A stretch of DNA of 64,000 bases from Saccharopolyspora gregorii (GCF_024734405.1 NZ_CP059556.1:4278001-4342000); one strand, 5' to 3'; counted from the stretch's first letter, positions 26,030 through 35,774 are shown. Notes: a model not told the origin generated them from the sequence alone. A program made the numbers and translations.

Positions 26030-27328
26030 TTGTCCCCGACCACTCCCGGCATCGACGACCAGGCCGTGTCCGCCCTGCGGCAGGACGTGCTCGACTGGCG
26101 GTACAAGGGCCTGCCGAGCGGGGCGTCCGGCAGCACCGCGGCGGAGTTCCTGGCGACCCGGCCGACGCTGTCCGGCTCGGGGTTCACCGGCCCGGTGCTG
26201 GTGCTGGACGAGGCCGCGCTGGAGCACAACCTCTCGACGATGGCCCGGTGGTGCGAGCGGCACGGGGTGCTGCTCGCCCCGCACGGGAAGACGACGATGG
26301 CGCCGCGGCTGTTCCAGCGCCAGCTCCAGCACGGCGCCTGGGGCATCACCGCGGCGAACGTCGCGCAGCTGCGGGTGTACCGGGCGTTCGGGGTGCGGCG
26401 GGTGCTGCTGGCGAACCAGCTGCTGGACCCGGACGGGCTGCGATGGCTGAGCGGCGAGCTGGACCGGGACCCGGAGTTCGAGTTCAGCTGCTGGGCCGAT
26501 TCGGTGGCCGGGGTGGAGCTGATGGCGGCCTCCTGGACCGGCGAGCGTCCGCTGGACGTGCTGGTCGAGCTCGGCTGGGCGGGCGCCCGGACCGGGGTGC
26601 GGTCGGTCGAGCGGGGCGTCGAGGTGGCGCGGGCCGTCGCGGCGAGCCCGCGGCTGCGGCTGGCCGGGGTCGCCGGGTACGAGGGCGCCGCCGCGCACGG
26701 CACCGGGGACGACGCCCTGGCCACCGTGGACGACTACCTGGCCCGGCTGCGGGAGCTCGTCGGCGAGGTCGAGCGCGCCGGGCTGTTCGAGACCGCGGAG
26801 ATCATCGTCTCCGGCGGCGGCAGCGCCTACTTCGACCAGGTCGCCGAATCCCTCGCGGCGCCGTGGCCCACCAGCGCCCGGGTGCTGCCGGTCCTGCGCA
26901 GCGGCGCCTACCTGACGCACGACGACGGGCTGTACCGCCGCAACTCCCCCTTCGGCCGGGCGCACCGGCTCGCCGGGGACGAGTCGCCGTTCCGGCCCGC
27001 GATGCGGGTCTGGGCGCAGGTCACCTCCCGGCCCGAGCCCGGGCTGGCGCTGGCCACGGTGGGCCGCCGGGACGTGTCGTTCGACCAGGACCTGCCCGAA
27101 CCGCAGGTGGTGCGCGGCGCGGACGGGGTCGTGCGGGAGCTGACCGGGTGCGCGGTCACCTCGCTCGCCGACCAGCACGCGTTCCTGCGCGTCCCCGAGG
27201 ACGGGCCGCGGATCGGCGACTGGGTGGGGTTCGGGTTGTCGCACCCGTGCACGGTCTTCGACAAGTGGCGGTTAATCCCGGTGGTGGACGGGGACAGCGT
27301 GGTCGATCTGGTGCACACCTTCTTCTGA
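26030..27328 (+). CDS. D-threonine aldolase/D-serine dehydratase-like PLP enzyme
   Basis: A 432-residue fold-type III PLP enzyme (alanine racemase-like barrel). Lys87 in APHGKTTMAP is the PLP lysine. The C-terminal beta domain ends in the metal-binding segment DQHAFLRVPEDG...LSHPCTVFDKW, whose His and Cys match the zinc ligands of D-serine dehydratases/D-threonine aldolases. It should cleave or dehydrate a D-hydroxy amino acid. TTG 26030 is used because GGAGG lies 4 bases before it; the longer opening overlaps ridA. It is first of three colinear genes (16 and 19 base gaps) with D-aminoacylase and a GntP permease. Confidence 0.9.
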   Translation: MSPTTPGIDDQAVSALRQDVLDWRYKGLPSGASGSTAAEFLATRPTLSGSGFTGPVLVLDEAALEHNLSTMARWCERHGVLLAPHGKTTMAPRLFQRQLQHGAWGITAANVAQLRVYRAFGVRRVLLANQLLDPDGLRWLSGELDRDPEFEFSCWADSVAGVELMAASWTGERPLDVLVELGWAGARTGVRSVERGVEVARAVAASPRLRLAGVAGYEGAAAHGTGDDALATVDDYLARLRELVGEVERAGLFETAEIIVSGGGSAYFDQVAESLAAPWPTSARVLPVLRSGAYLTHDDGLYRRNSPFGRAHRLAGDESPFRPAMRVWAQVTSRPEPGLALATVGRRDVSFDQDLPEPQVVRGADGVVRELTGCAVTSLADQHAFLRVPEDGPRIGDWVGFGLSHPCTVFDKWRLIPVVDGDSVVDLVHTFF

Positions 27329-27344
27329 GCCTGCGGAGGTCGGG

Positions 27345-28934
27345 ATGGACGGGGTCTTCGAGGGCGCGACGGTCGTCGACGGCAGCGGGGCGCCCCGCTA
27401 CCGCGCCGACGTGGCGGTGGCGGGCGAGCGGATCACCGAGATCGCCGCTCCCGGGACGCTCGGCGGGCGGGAGGTCGTCGACGCGGACGGGCTGGTGCTC
27501 GCGCCGGGCTTCATCGACATGCACTCGCACTCCGACCTGCAGATCCTCGCCGAACCGGACCACCTGGCGAAGGTCTCGCAAGGGGTCACGCTGGAAGTGC
27601 TCGGCCAGGACGGGTTGTCCTACGCGCCGGTCGACGACGCGACGCTGGCCGCGGTGCGCGCCCAGATCGCCGGGTGGAACGACGATCCGCCCGGGTTCGA
27701 CTGGAACTGGCGCGGCGTCGGCGAGTACCTGGACCGGCTCGACGCCGGGATCGCCGTCAACGCCGCCTACCTGGTGCCGCACGGGACGCTGCGGATGCTG
27801 TGCGTCGGCCACGACGACCGGCCCGCCACCGGGGCCGAGCTGGACCGGATGCGGCGGGTGCTGGCGGAGTCGCTGGACGAGGGCGCGGTGGGGATGTCCT
27901 CCGGGCTGACCTACACGCCGGGCATGTACGCCTCGGAGGCCGAGCTCACCGAGCTGTGCCGGGTGGTGGCCGCGCACGGCGGGTTCCACAGCCCGCACCA
28001 CCGCAGCTACGGGGCGGGCGCGCTCACCGCCTACGCGGAGATGATCGAGGTGAGCCGGGCGTCCGGCTGCCCGCTGCACCTGGCGCACGCGACGATGAAC
28101 TTCGAGGTCAACCGGGGGCGGGCCGGGGACCTGCTGGGGCTGGTGGATTCGGCGCTGCACGCGGGCGCGGACATCACGCTGGACAGCTACCCGTACCTGC
28201 CGGGCGCGACCTCGCTGCACGCGCTGCTGCCGAGCTGGGTCGCCGAAGGCGGCGTGGAGGCCACGCTGGAGCGGCTGCGCGACCCCGAGCTGCGGGTGCG
28301 GATCCGGCACGACATGGAGGTCAGCGGCTCCGACGGCTGCCACGGGGTGCCGATCGACTGGTCCGCCATCGAGATCAACGGGGTGCGCGACGCCGAGCGC
28401 AACGGGCACCTGGTCGGGCTCAGCATCGCCGAATCGGCGCGGCGGACCGGCACGACGCCCGGCGAGGTGTTCTTCGAGGTGCTGCTCTCGGAGCGGCTCG
28501 GCACCTCCTGCCTGATGCACGTCGGCCACGAGGAGAACGTCCGCGCGATCATGCGCCACCCCGCGCACACCGGCGGCAGCGACGGGCTGCTCGTCGGCGA
28601 CCGGCCGCACCCGCGCGCGTGGGGGACGTTCCCGCGCTACCTGGGGCACTACGTGCGGGAGCTGGGCGTGCTGAGCCTGGAGGAGTGCGTCCAGCACCTC
28701 ACCTCGCGTCCCGCCGACCGGCTCCGGCTGCCGGACCGCGGCCGCGTCCGGGAAGGCGCGATCGCCGACCTGGTGCTGTTCGACCCGGACACCATCGCCG
28801 ACACCGCCACCTTCGACCGGCCGCGCAGCACCGCGACGGGCGTGCACCGGGTGCTGGTCAACGGGGTGCCGGTCCTCGACTCCGGGCGGCGCACCGGCGC
28901 GCTGCCCGGCCGTGCGGTGCGCCGCACACCTTGA
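27345..28934 (+). CDS. N-acyl-D-amino-acid deacylase (D-aminoacylase)
   Basis: A 529-residue amidohydrolase of the D-aminoacylase family. The beta-domain start (FEGATVVDGSGAPRYRADVAVAGERI) is followed by the metal site DMHSHSD (His60, His62), the family GQDGLSY segment, HHRSYG and LHLAHATMNF in the barrel, and a C-terminal LRLPDRGRVREGAIADLVLFDP. It releases D-amino acids from N-acylated forms, which the neighbouring PLP enzyme and RidA can then process. ATG 27345 has GGAGGT upstream. Normal length. Confidence 0.95.
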   Translation: MDGVFEGATVVDGSGAPRYRADVAVAGERITEIAAPGTLGGREVVDADGLVLAPGFIDMHSHSDLQILAEPDHLAKVSQGVTLEVLGQDGLSYAPVDDATLAAVRAQIAGWNDDPPGFDWNWRGVGEYLDRLDAGIAVNAAYLVPHGTLRMLCVGHDDRPATGAELDRMRRVLAESLDEGAVGMSSGLTYTPGMYASEAELTELCRVVAAHGGFHSPHHRSYGAGALTAYAEMIEVSRASGCPLHLAHATMNFEVNRGRAGDLLGLVDSALHAGADITLDSYPYLPGATSLHALLPSWVAEGGVEATLERLRDPELRVRIRHDMEVSGSDGCHGVPIDWSAIEINGVRDAERNGHLVGLSIAESARRTGTTPGEVFFEVLLSERLGTSCLMHVGHEENVRAIMRHPAHTGGSDGLLVGDRPHPRAWGTFPRYLGHYVRELGVLSLEECVQHLTSRPADRLRLPDRGRVREGAIADLVLFDPDTIADTATFDRPRSTATGVHRVLVNGVPVLDSGRRTGALPGRAVRRTP

Positions 28935-28953
28935 CACCACAAGGGAGTCCACT

Positions 28954-30345
28954 GTGGATGGTTTAGTGCACTGGTTGCAGCACGACACCGCGGGTCTGCT
29001 CACGTTGTGCGCGGCGGGGATCGCCGCCCTGCTGCTGATGATCATCCGGTTCCGGGTGGAACCGTTCATCGCCTTGATCATCACCGGGCTGCTGCTGGCG
29101 CTCGTCGCCGGAGTGCCCGTCACCGACCTCGTCGGTTCCGCGCAGAAGAGCAGCGAATCCCTGCTGGAGAGCGGTTTCGGCAGCATCCTCGGGCACATCA
29201 CCGCCATCGTCGGGCTCGGTGCCGTGCTCGGCGCCGTGCTGGAGGCCTCCGGTGGCGCGCAGCTGCTCACCCGCAGGCTGCTGGCCGCGTTCGGGGAGAA
29301 CCGGGCGCCGCTGGCGATGGGGCTGTCCGGGCTGCTGTTCGGCATCCCGGTGTTCTTCGACATCGGCATCTTCGTGCTCGCACCGCTCGTCTACAGCGCG
29401 GCGCGCCAAGGCGGGCGGTCGATCCTGCTGTACTGCCTGCCGCTGGTCGCCGGCCTGTCCATGACGCACGCGTTCCTGCCGCCGCACCCCGGGCCGGTGG
29501 TGGCCGCCGGGCTGCTCGGCGTGGACCTCGGCTGGGTCATCCTGATGGGGCTGGCGTGCGGGATCCCCGCGTTCGTCGTCTCCGGTGTGCTGTTCCCCGC
29601 CTGGATCGGCAAGCGGCTGCACGTGGACGTGCCGGACACCGCGCCGCCCGCGGAACTCGGCTCCGCTCCCGGCGACGAGCCGAAGCTCGGCGTGGTCGCG
29701 CTGGTCATCGGGTTGCCGATGCTGCTGATCCTCGGCGGGACGTTCGCCAGCATCACGCTGCCGCCCGGGGCGGCGCTGGACGTGCTGACGTTCCTGGGCA
29801 ACCCGGTGGTGGCGCTGACCATCGCGGTGCTGATCGCGTTCTGGCTGCTGGGCACCAAGCGCGGGCTGACCGGGCCGGACCTGGCGACGCTGACCTCGAC
29901 CGCGCTGCGGCCGCTGGGCATGATCCTGCTGGTCGTCGGCGCGGGCGGGTTCTTCGGCAAGGTGCTCGCCGAGACCGGTGTCGGCGAAGCGCTCGCCGGC
30001 ACCCTGGAGGCGTCCGGGCTGCCGCTGATCGCCTCGGCCTACGTGATCAGCTCCGGGCTGCGGATCGCGCAGGGCTCGGCGACCGTGGCGATCGTGACCA
30101 CCGGCGGGATCGTGGCGCCGCTGGTGGCCGGGCTCGGGTACTCGCAGCCGCAGCTGGCGCTGATCGCCGTGGCCATCGCCGCCGGTTCGATCATCGCCTC
30201 GCACGTCAACGACGCGGGGTTCTGGATCATCTCCCGGTACTTCGGGATCTCGACGAAGGACACGCTCAAGACCTGGACGGTGCTGGAGACGATCCTGTCC
30301 GTCACCGGGTTCGCGATGGCGGCGCTGCTGAGTCTGGTCGTGTAG
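28954..30345 (+). CDS. GntP-family permease
   Basis: A 463-residue integral membrane protein with about 12 hydrophobic helices and the GntP pattern (FGIPVFFDIGIFVLAP, MTHAFLPPHPGPVVAAG, SATVAIVTTGGIVAPL, HVNDAGFWIISRYFG). GntP proteins are proton symporters for gluconate, D-serine or related acids. In this operon a D-amino acid or N-acyl-D-amino acid is the likely cargo, as for E. coli DsdX. GTG 28954 follows AAGGGAG; the preceding gene ends 19 bases earlier. A hairpin follows the stop. Confidence 0.93.
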   Translation: MDGLVHWLQHDTAGLLTLCAAGIAALLLMIIRFRVEPFIALIITGLLLALVAGVPVTDLVGSAQKSSESLLESGFGSILGHITAIVGLGAVLGAVLEASGGAQLLTRRLLAAFGENRAPLAMGLSGLLFGIPVFFDIGIFVLAPLVYSAARQGGRSILLYCLPLVAGLSMTHAFLPPHPGPVVAAGLLGVDLGWVILMGLACGIPAFVVSGVLFPAWIGKRLHVDVPDTAPPAELGSAPGDEPKLGVVALVIGLPMLLILGGTFASITLPPGAALDVLTFLGNPVVALTIAVLIAFWLLGTKRGLTGPDLATLTSTALRPLGMILLVVGAGGFFGKVLAETGVGEALAGTLEASGLPLIASAYVISSGLRIAQGSATVAIVTTGGIVAPLVAGLGYSQPQLALIAVAIAAGSIIASHVNDAGFWIISRYFGISTKDTLKTWTVLETILSVTGFAMAALLSLVV

Positions 30346-30357
30346 CCGGTGTCGATC

Positions 30358-30389
30358 GGTGGCGGCCCGGGTATCCCGGGGCCGCCACC
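30358..30389 (+). terminator. Hairpin terminator after gntP-like gene
   Basis: Arms GGTGGCGGCCCGGG (30358-30371) and CCCGGGGCCGCCACC (30375-30389) form a near-perfect stem with one bulged base and a 3-base loop, 13 bases after the permease stop. It ends the D-amino-acid operon. Confidence 0.75.
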
Positions 30390-30482
30390 TCGATGCTTCC
30401 CGCCGGGTAGCAGAAGACCTTGCGGGTGCGTACCCCTCGGCGGATAGCTTCGGCGGCGACCGGACACGACGGGAAAGGGACC

Positions 30483-31451
30483 ATGAGCGACAAGACCATG
30501 CGCGCCATCAGCCAGGACCGGTTCGGCGGACCGGAGGTGCTGCACGAGACCACCGCACCCCGGCCCGCGCCGCTGCCCACCGAGGTGCTGGTGCGCGTCG
30601 TGTCCGCCGGGGTCAACCCGGTGGACTGGAAGACCCGCGAGGGCGGCGGGATGGCCGGAGTGCTCGGCGAACCGCCGTTCGTGCTCGGCTGGGACGTCTC
30701 CGGCGTCGTCGAGGAGATCGGCTTCGGCGTGCACACGCTGGAGGTCGGTGACGAGGTCTACGGCATGCCGTGGTTCCCGCGCCGGGCCGGGGCCTACGCC
30801 GAGTACGTGACCGCGCCCGCGCGGCAGTTCACCCGCAAGCCGGTGGGCCTGGACCACGACCACTCGGCCGGGGTGCCGCTGGCCGCGCTCACGGCCTGGC
30901 AGAGCCTCGTGGACCTGGCCGGGGTCACCCGCGGGCAGCGGGTGCTGGTGCACGCCGCGTCCGGCGGGGTCGGGCACTTCGCCGTGCAGTTCGCCGCGCA
31001 CGCGGGCGCGCACGTGATCGGCACGGCGAGCGCCGCCAAGCAGGACTGGGTGCGGGAGCTCGGCGCCGCCGAGGTGATCGACTACCGCGCCGCGCGGTTC
31101 GAGGAGGAGACCGGCGAGATCGACGTGGTGCTGGACCTCGTCGGCGACGGGATCGACCGGACCAGCACCCGCTCGCTGGACGTGCTCAAGCCGGGCGGGC
31201 TGCTGATCGCGGTGCCGTCCGGGGTAGCGCCGGAGCTGCTCGACCTCGCCCGGGAGCGCGGGGTGCGCGCCACCGGCTACCTGGTGGAACCGGACGGGCC
31301 CGCGCTGAGCACCATCGCCGGGCTCATCGACGACGGAACGGTGCGCACCCGGATCGACGAGGTGCTGCCGCTGGCCGAGGCCGCCGAGGCGCACCGCCGC
31401 GGCGAGCAGGGGCACGTGCACGGCAAACAAGTACTACACGTCGAGTCCTGA
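30483..31451 (+). CDS. Zinc-independent MDR-type NADP quinone oxidoreductase
   Basis: A 322-residue medium-chain reductase of the quinone-reductase/zeta-crystallin kind. The N-terminal GroES-like part has AGVNPVDWKTREGG; the cofactor fold has VLVHAASGGVGHFAVQFAAHAGAHVIGTAS (about 158-187); the Cys/His zinc ligands of alcohol dehydrogenases are absent. ATG 30483 (AAAGGGA upstream) is preferred to an earlier in-frame ATG. It lies after the GntP terminator and is probably a separate unit. Physiological substrate unknown. Confidence 0.93.
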   Translation: MSDKTMRAISQDRFGGPEVLHETTAPRPAPLPTEVLVRVVSAGVNPVDWKTREGGGMAGVLGEPPFVLGWDVSGVVEEIGFGVHTLEVGDEVYGMPWFPRRAGAYAEYVTAPARQFTRKPVGLDHDHSAGVPLAALTAWQSLVDLAGVTRGQRVLVHAASGGVGHFAVQFAAHAGAHVIGTASAAKQDWVRELGAAEVIDYRAARFEEETGEIDVVLDLVGDGIDRTSTRSLDVLKPGGLLIAVPSGVAPELLDLARERGVRATGYLVEPDGPALSTIAGLIDDGTVRTRIDEVLPLAEAAEAHRRGEQGHVHGKQVLHVES

Positions 31452-31496
31452 ACTGCTGCCCCTTCCGCTGCTGCGAGGCACGGCGGGAAGCGGAAC

Positions 31497-31581
31497 CTCA
31501 GCGGCGCCCTCGCTGCGGGATCGTTTTCACAGGTGGCTCCGCCACATGAGAAAACGCTGTCCTCGCGAGGACGCCGCTGAG
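31497..31581. repeat. Large nested palindrome
   Basis: Three concentric inverted repeats share one centre: CTCAGCGGCG/CGCCGCTGAG (31497-31506 and 31572-31581), CGTTTTC/GAAAACG (31522-31528 and 31550-31556) and GTGGCTCCGCCAC at the tip. The AT tracts inside are unusual for this DNA. It could fold as a long cruciform or RNA hairpin after the reductase gene. Confidence 0.7.
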
Positions 31582-31619
31582 AACCCGCGGGTGGTCGGCT
31601 TGCTCTGGTGGTCGGCAGT

Positions 31620-31638
31620 TCAGCGGCTTCGCCGCTGA
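31620..31638. repeat. Hairpin sharing the palindrome's arm sequence
   Basis: Perfect TCAGCGGC-TTC-GCCGCTGA hairpin. It reuses the CAGCGGC core of the outer arms of the large palindrome 40 bases earlier, suggesting a common origin or a common binding protein. Confidence 0.6.
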
Positions 31639-31829
31639 CAAGAAACTGACACGATCTGCCGGGGGGTCAAAGACGGGCAGTCAGTGATCTCCTCGCCGCG
31701 CTGTCCTCGCGATCCCGCAGCGAGCACGCCGAGTTGAAAGGCCCGGGGACGATTGGGCCATTGTGGTCTAGTCCATTGTCGAGGCATGGGGTGAGATGGG
31801 CGCCGATGCACCCGATCGAGGAGAGCACC

Positions 31830-32984
31830 GTGTCCGGACCTGACCACGCCCAGCAGCCGAACTCCTTGCCCGCGAATTCCCTGCCCGCGCGCGCCCTGCG
31901 CCGCCGCGGCTTCCTGGGCTTGCTCGCCGGTGTGAGCGCGCTGCCGCTGCTGCCCGCCGCCGGTGCCCGCGCGACGCCCGGAGCCGCCACCACCACCGCT
32001 TACGTCGGCAGCATGAGCTCCACCGGCGGGCGCGGCTTCGAGGTCGCCGCCTTCGACGCCGCCACCGGGAAGCTCACCGCCACCACCGCCGTCGACGGCG
32101 TGCCGGACGCCTCGTTCTTCGCCACCTCCGCCGACGGCCGCGTCCTCTACACCACCAACGAGCTGGAGCAGGGCTCGGTCACCGCGCTCGACATCACCGA
32201 CCCGGCCGCGCCCGCCGTGCTCGGCAGCACCCCCACCGGCGGCGCCGGGCCGACGCACCTCGCCGTGCACCCGGCGGGGCACCTGCTCGCGGCGAACTAC
32301 ACCGACGGCACCGTCTCGGTGCACCCGCTCGACGCGGACGGGCGCATCGGCGACGCCACCGACCTGGTGCGCCACGACGCCGCCGAACCGCACGCCCACC
32401 AGGTGCTCGTCGCGCCGGACGACGAGCTGGTGGTCGCCGTGGACCTCGGTGCGGACGCGGTGTTCGTGTACGCGCTGGAGGGCGGGAAGCTCGCGCAGCG
32501 GCAACGCCTCGACCTGCCCACCGGGACCGGGCCGCGCCACCTCGCCTGGCACCCGGACGGGAACCGCGCCTACCTGCTCGCCGAGCTCGCCTCGACGATC
32601 ACGGTGCTCGACTGGGACGGCGCCGCCTTCACCGCCGGGCAGGTCATCGGCACCCGCGACGAAGGCGCGGCCGGGGAGAACTTCCCCGCCGAGATCGCCA
32701 TCACCGGCGACGGCGCGCACGTGTACGCCTCCAACCGGGGCGACGACGCGATCGCCGTGTTCGCGGTGCGGGAGGACGGGCTGGAGCGCGTCGGCAGCAC
32801 CCCCACCGGCGGGCAGTGGCCGCGGCACTTCGCGTTCGCCCCCGACGGTGCGGCGCTGCACGTGGTGAACCAGCACTCCGGCACCATCACCCGGCTGCCC
32901 CGCGACCCCGGGACCGGCCTGCTCTCCCCCGCCGAGGAGTCCGGCGCCTTCGCCTCGGCGGTGGTGCTCGCGTTCGCGCCCTGA
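31830..32984 (+). CDS. Tat-exported lactonase (6-phosphogluconolactonase-like, beta-propeller)
   Basis: A 384-residue protein. GTG 31830 follows GAGGAGAG; an ATG 24 bases upstream lacks a good site. The leader holds a twin-arginine type signal (ALRRRGFLGLLAGVSALPLL) and an Ala-rich cleavage site near residue 48, so export through Tat is likely. The rest is a seven-bladed propeller of the YbhE/lactonase family (TAYVGSMSSTGGRGFEV, GAGPTHLAVHP, PHAHQVLVAPD, GTGPRHLAWHPDG, GQWPRHFAFAPDG). The exported location makes cytosolic 6-phosphogluconolactonase activity unlikely; an outer lactone is a better guess. Confidence 0.9.
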   Translation: MSGPDHAQQPNSLPANSLPARALRRRGFLGLLAGVSALPLLPAAGARATPGAATTTAYVGSMSSTGGRGFEVAAFDAATGKLTATTAVDGVPDASFFATSADGRVLYTTNELEQGSVTALDITDPAAPAVLGSTPTGGAGPTHLAVHPAGHLLAANYTDGTVSVHPLDADGRIGDATDLVRHDAAEPHAHQVLVAPDDELVVAVDLGADAVFVYALEGGKLAQRQRLDLPTGTGPRHLAWHPDGNRAYLLAELASTITVLDWDGAAFTAGQVIGTRDEGAAGENFPAEIAITGDGAHVYASNRGDDAIAVFAVREDGLERVGSTPTGGQWPRHFAFAPDGAALHVVNQHSGTITRLPRDPGTGLLSPAEESGAFASAVVLAFAP

Positions 32985-33145
32985 CCGGTCGGTGGACGCC
33001 GGATCGGTCCACGGATGCGGCCGAACGAGCGAAGCCGCGCGGGCTGAGTGGCGAGAACCCGCATCCGCGCGGCGCACACCTCCCCCCGGACAGGTGAGAT
33101 CGCTACTCTGAGTGGTTCGCTTCGGCGGCATCGAGGGGGTTCGCG

Positions 33146-35772
33146 ATGAGCGAGAACAGCACCATCCCGGTCAAGGAGTTGCGCTCGGTCATCGGGTCGC
33201 GGTGGCGGCGCCCCCGCCTGCTCACCGCGGTCGGCGACCAGCCGATGTTCCACCTGGTCCGGCCGGACCGGCCGGACGACCTGACCGCCCAGCTCGGCGG
33301 TCACCTCGGCAGCGGGGTGCCGCACGTGCTGATCAGCGCGGACCAGCCGCTGCCGGAGAACGACCTGGACCGCTCGGTGCTGATGCGGGAACAGCTCCTG
33401 GACAAGGTCGCGCTCGGCCTCGGCGGGCACGACTCGCGGCGTTGGCAGGGGGGATCCGCTTCCACCGCTACGCCCTGGCGAGCTACCTGCTGCAGCACGA
33501 GCTGGAACCGCCCGAGCCGGACGAGGTGCCGAACCGGCAGGCCCGCGCCCTGCTGCGGACCTACGCGCGCAGCCGGCTGCTCCGGCTCAAGAGCCGTAGC
33601 GCGGAGCCCGACGGAGCGGGTTCGCGGTTCGACGCGGCCGCCACCCGCGTCGAACCGCTCGCCCTGCCCTGGTACCTGGCGTTGCCGTCGCTGGTGCTGT
33701 TCTACCTCCTGCCGCCCGTGATCCAGCGCGGTGTGGTGTTGCGCAGGCCCGCACGGTGGTTCCTGCGCCAGCACTACCTCTCGCCGCGCGAATCGGCGGA
33801 CTTCGCGAGCTTCGCGCAACGGCTGCTGACCACCCCGTCGGTGCACGAGAACGCCCTCCAGGTGCGCAAGTTCCTGGTGCACGCGCTGCTGGAAGACCTC
33901 GCCGACGCCTACGCGCGCCGGGTGTGGCGGTGGCGCTGGATGCGGCGCGACAACTACCCGGTGCTGCTCCTGCAGGGCGTCACACCGGGCACCACCGGAG
34001 AACTGCTCATCCGGCTGATCAACGACGTGCGCAACGAGACCGGAGCTTGGGACCCGCTGCTGGTCGTGGCCAGCGGGACCGAGGAGCTGCCGCACGACGA
34101 CCCACCGGCCGAACCGCTCACGGTGCAGGGCTGGCAGCACCGGCTGCAGGAGGCCAGGCGCAAGCGCTCCCCCACCGCCTGGTACCTGCCGATCCGGGTG
34201 GAGGACCCACCGACCGATGTGGAACCGCGCCCCGCGTTCCCGCGCGGCCAGTTCCCGATCCGGACCACCCGCGCCCGGATCCTCCGCTTCGTGCCCGTGG
34301 CGATCGCGGGTGTCGTGGTGCTCGGGGCCGGAACCTGGTACCTGCACGAGTGGAACGCGCACTGCCGCACCCTGCTGCCGTGGACGGAGCCCGGCCTCAG
34401 CCGAATCGACCCGGACGGATTCGGCGGCGCGCGGGGGGAGTGCGTGGGCGTGTCGGCCGGATACATGTTCTCCCCGCCGGAGAACGCGGACGACAAGACC
34501 CGCGAGGAACTGCTCGGATTGCAGGACAGGGTCCGCGAACTCAACGCCGCGGCCGAGGAACGGCACCGCAACGAGCCCGAGCTCCCCTACCCGACCATCG
34601 TCTACTTCAGCGTCCTGACCACCTCGAATTCCGATTCGACGACGCTGGCGGCAGCGTTGGAGGAACTGCGCGGAGTCGTCGACGCCCAGAACCGGTCGCG
34701 CCTGGCCCGGCTCCCGATGCGGGTCGTCATCGCCAACGGTGGCGAGGAGATGCGCCACGGCGCCGAGGTCGCGGAGCGGATCGGAGAGCTCGCCCGCGCC
34801 GCCGAAGCGGAGAACATCGCCGCGCGGGGCGAATCGACCCGGTCCGGGACGGCCCGGGAGGCGACGTCACCCGTCGTCGGCGTCGTCGGTCTCGGCGGCA
34901 GCCGGAAGACCACCAAGGAAGCGATCTCCGTGCTCGGCAGGCACGGGCTGCCGAGCATCGGGATCACCACCTCCGAGGACCACATGTGGAAGTCGAGCAA
35001 GCTCTACTTCCAGATCGCGCCACCGAACCGCGACCAGGCCCGGGTCGTCGGTGAATACCTCCAGCACCACGTCGAGGCACGTCCGCGCCGGGTGATCATC
35101 TTCAAGGATCCCGGCGACGACTACAGCGTGAACCTCGCCGAGGACCTGCACCACGAGCTCACCGCGAACCGCGGCATCGCCGCCGACACGACCGACGATC
35201 TGGCGGAACTGGAATTCGCGTGCGGACGGGACTCGGTGGTGTTCTTCGCGGGCCGCTCCGAACAGCTCAACGAACTGCTGACCCGGGACAGGTGCGACCC
35301 CGGCAACCCCGCGCGGCTGATCGCGGGCGACGACGTCACCAAGTACGTGCTCAACCGGCGGGTGTCCAACCCCGATGCTCCTCGCCCGCAGCTCGACTAC
35401 GTGTCGTTCAACAAGCTCCCGCACGCGGAACGTGCGGACGACGACGCAGACCAGGGACGTTCCGCGCTGGCCCGGGACGCGATAGACCTCCTGAGCACCG
35501 CCATCAACCAGTTCAAGGACGATCCGCTGCCGCTGACCGGGATCACCACGTGGAACGAGCTGTCGCACGTCGGGGGCATGTCGCGCGCGACCACCGGCGC
35601 GATCGTGTACGACCCCACCGGGTCCGATCCGTCGAAGCGCCAGGTGCCGGTGAACAAGGCGATCACGATCGAGCACATCGACTCCGCCGGGCGGAGCAGG
35701 ACGCTGCTGGTGTGCGGTGACCACCAGGCCAACGACAACAGGCCCGCCGGGTGCACCTGGCTCGGCGGCTGA
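33146..35772 (+). CDS. Membrane protein with periplasmic-binding fold, frame broken at a G6 run
   Basis: ATG 33146 opens a clean frame (MSENSTIPVKELRSVIGSRW) for about 101 codons. At 33448-33453 (six G) the coding frame jumps by -1, continuing as GGIRFHRYALASYLLQHELE to the stop at 35772, about 875 residues in total. The cytoplasmic part (to about 380) has helical and hydrophobic stretches but no Walker A. One transmembrane helix follows (VPVAIAGVVVLGAGTWYL, about 382-400). The outer part (about 440-870) is a type I periplasmic-binding/branched-chain-amino-acid receptor fold (VVGVVGLGGSRKTTKEAISVL, YFQIAPPNRDQARVVGEYL). One missing G, or programmed -1 slippage, would explain the break. Signalling receptor is a guess. 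Confidence 0.75.
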
Positions 35773-35774
35773 GT

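Larger units (their letters stand above)
31452..31829. other. Hairpin-rich 378-base gap
   Basis: No plausible gene. It holds the large nested palindrome and the small hairpin listed separately, and the lactonase promoter region. Translations through it are low-complexity or stop-rich. Confidence 0.7.

Noticed and set aside
33112-33447. Alternative start of the receptor in the downstream frame
   Set aside because: Translation is Arg/Ala/Pro-rich shadow; frame 33146 has the ribosome-site start and sensible sequence.
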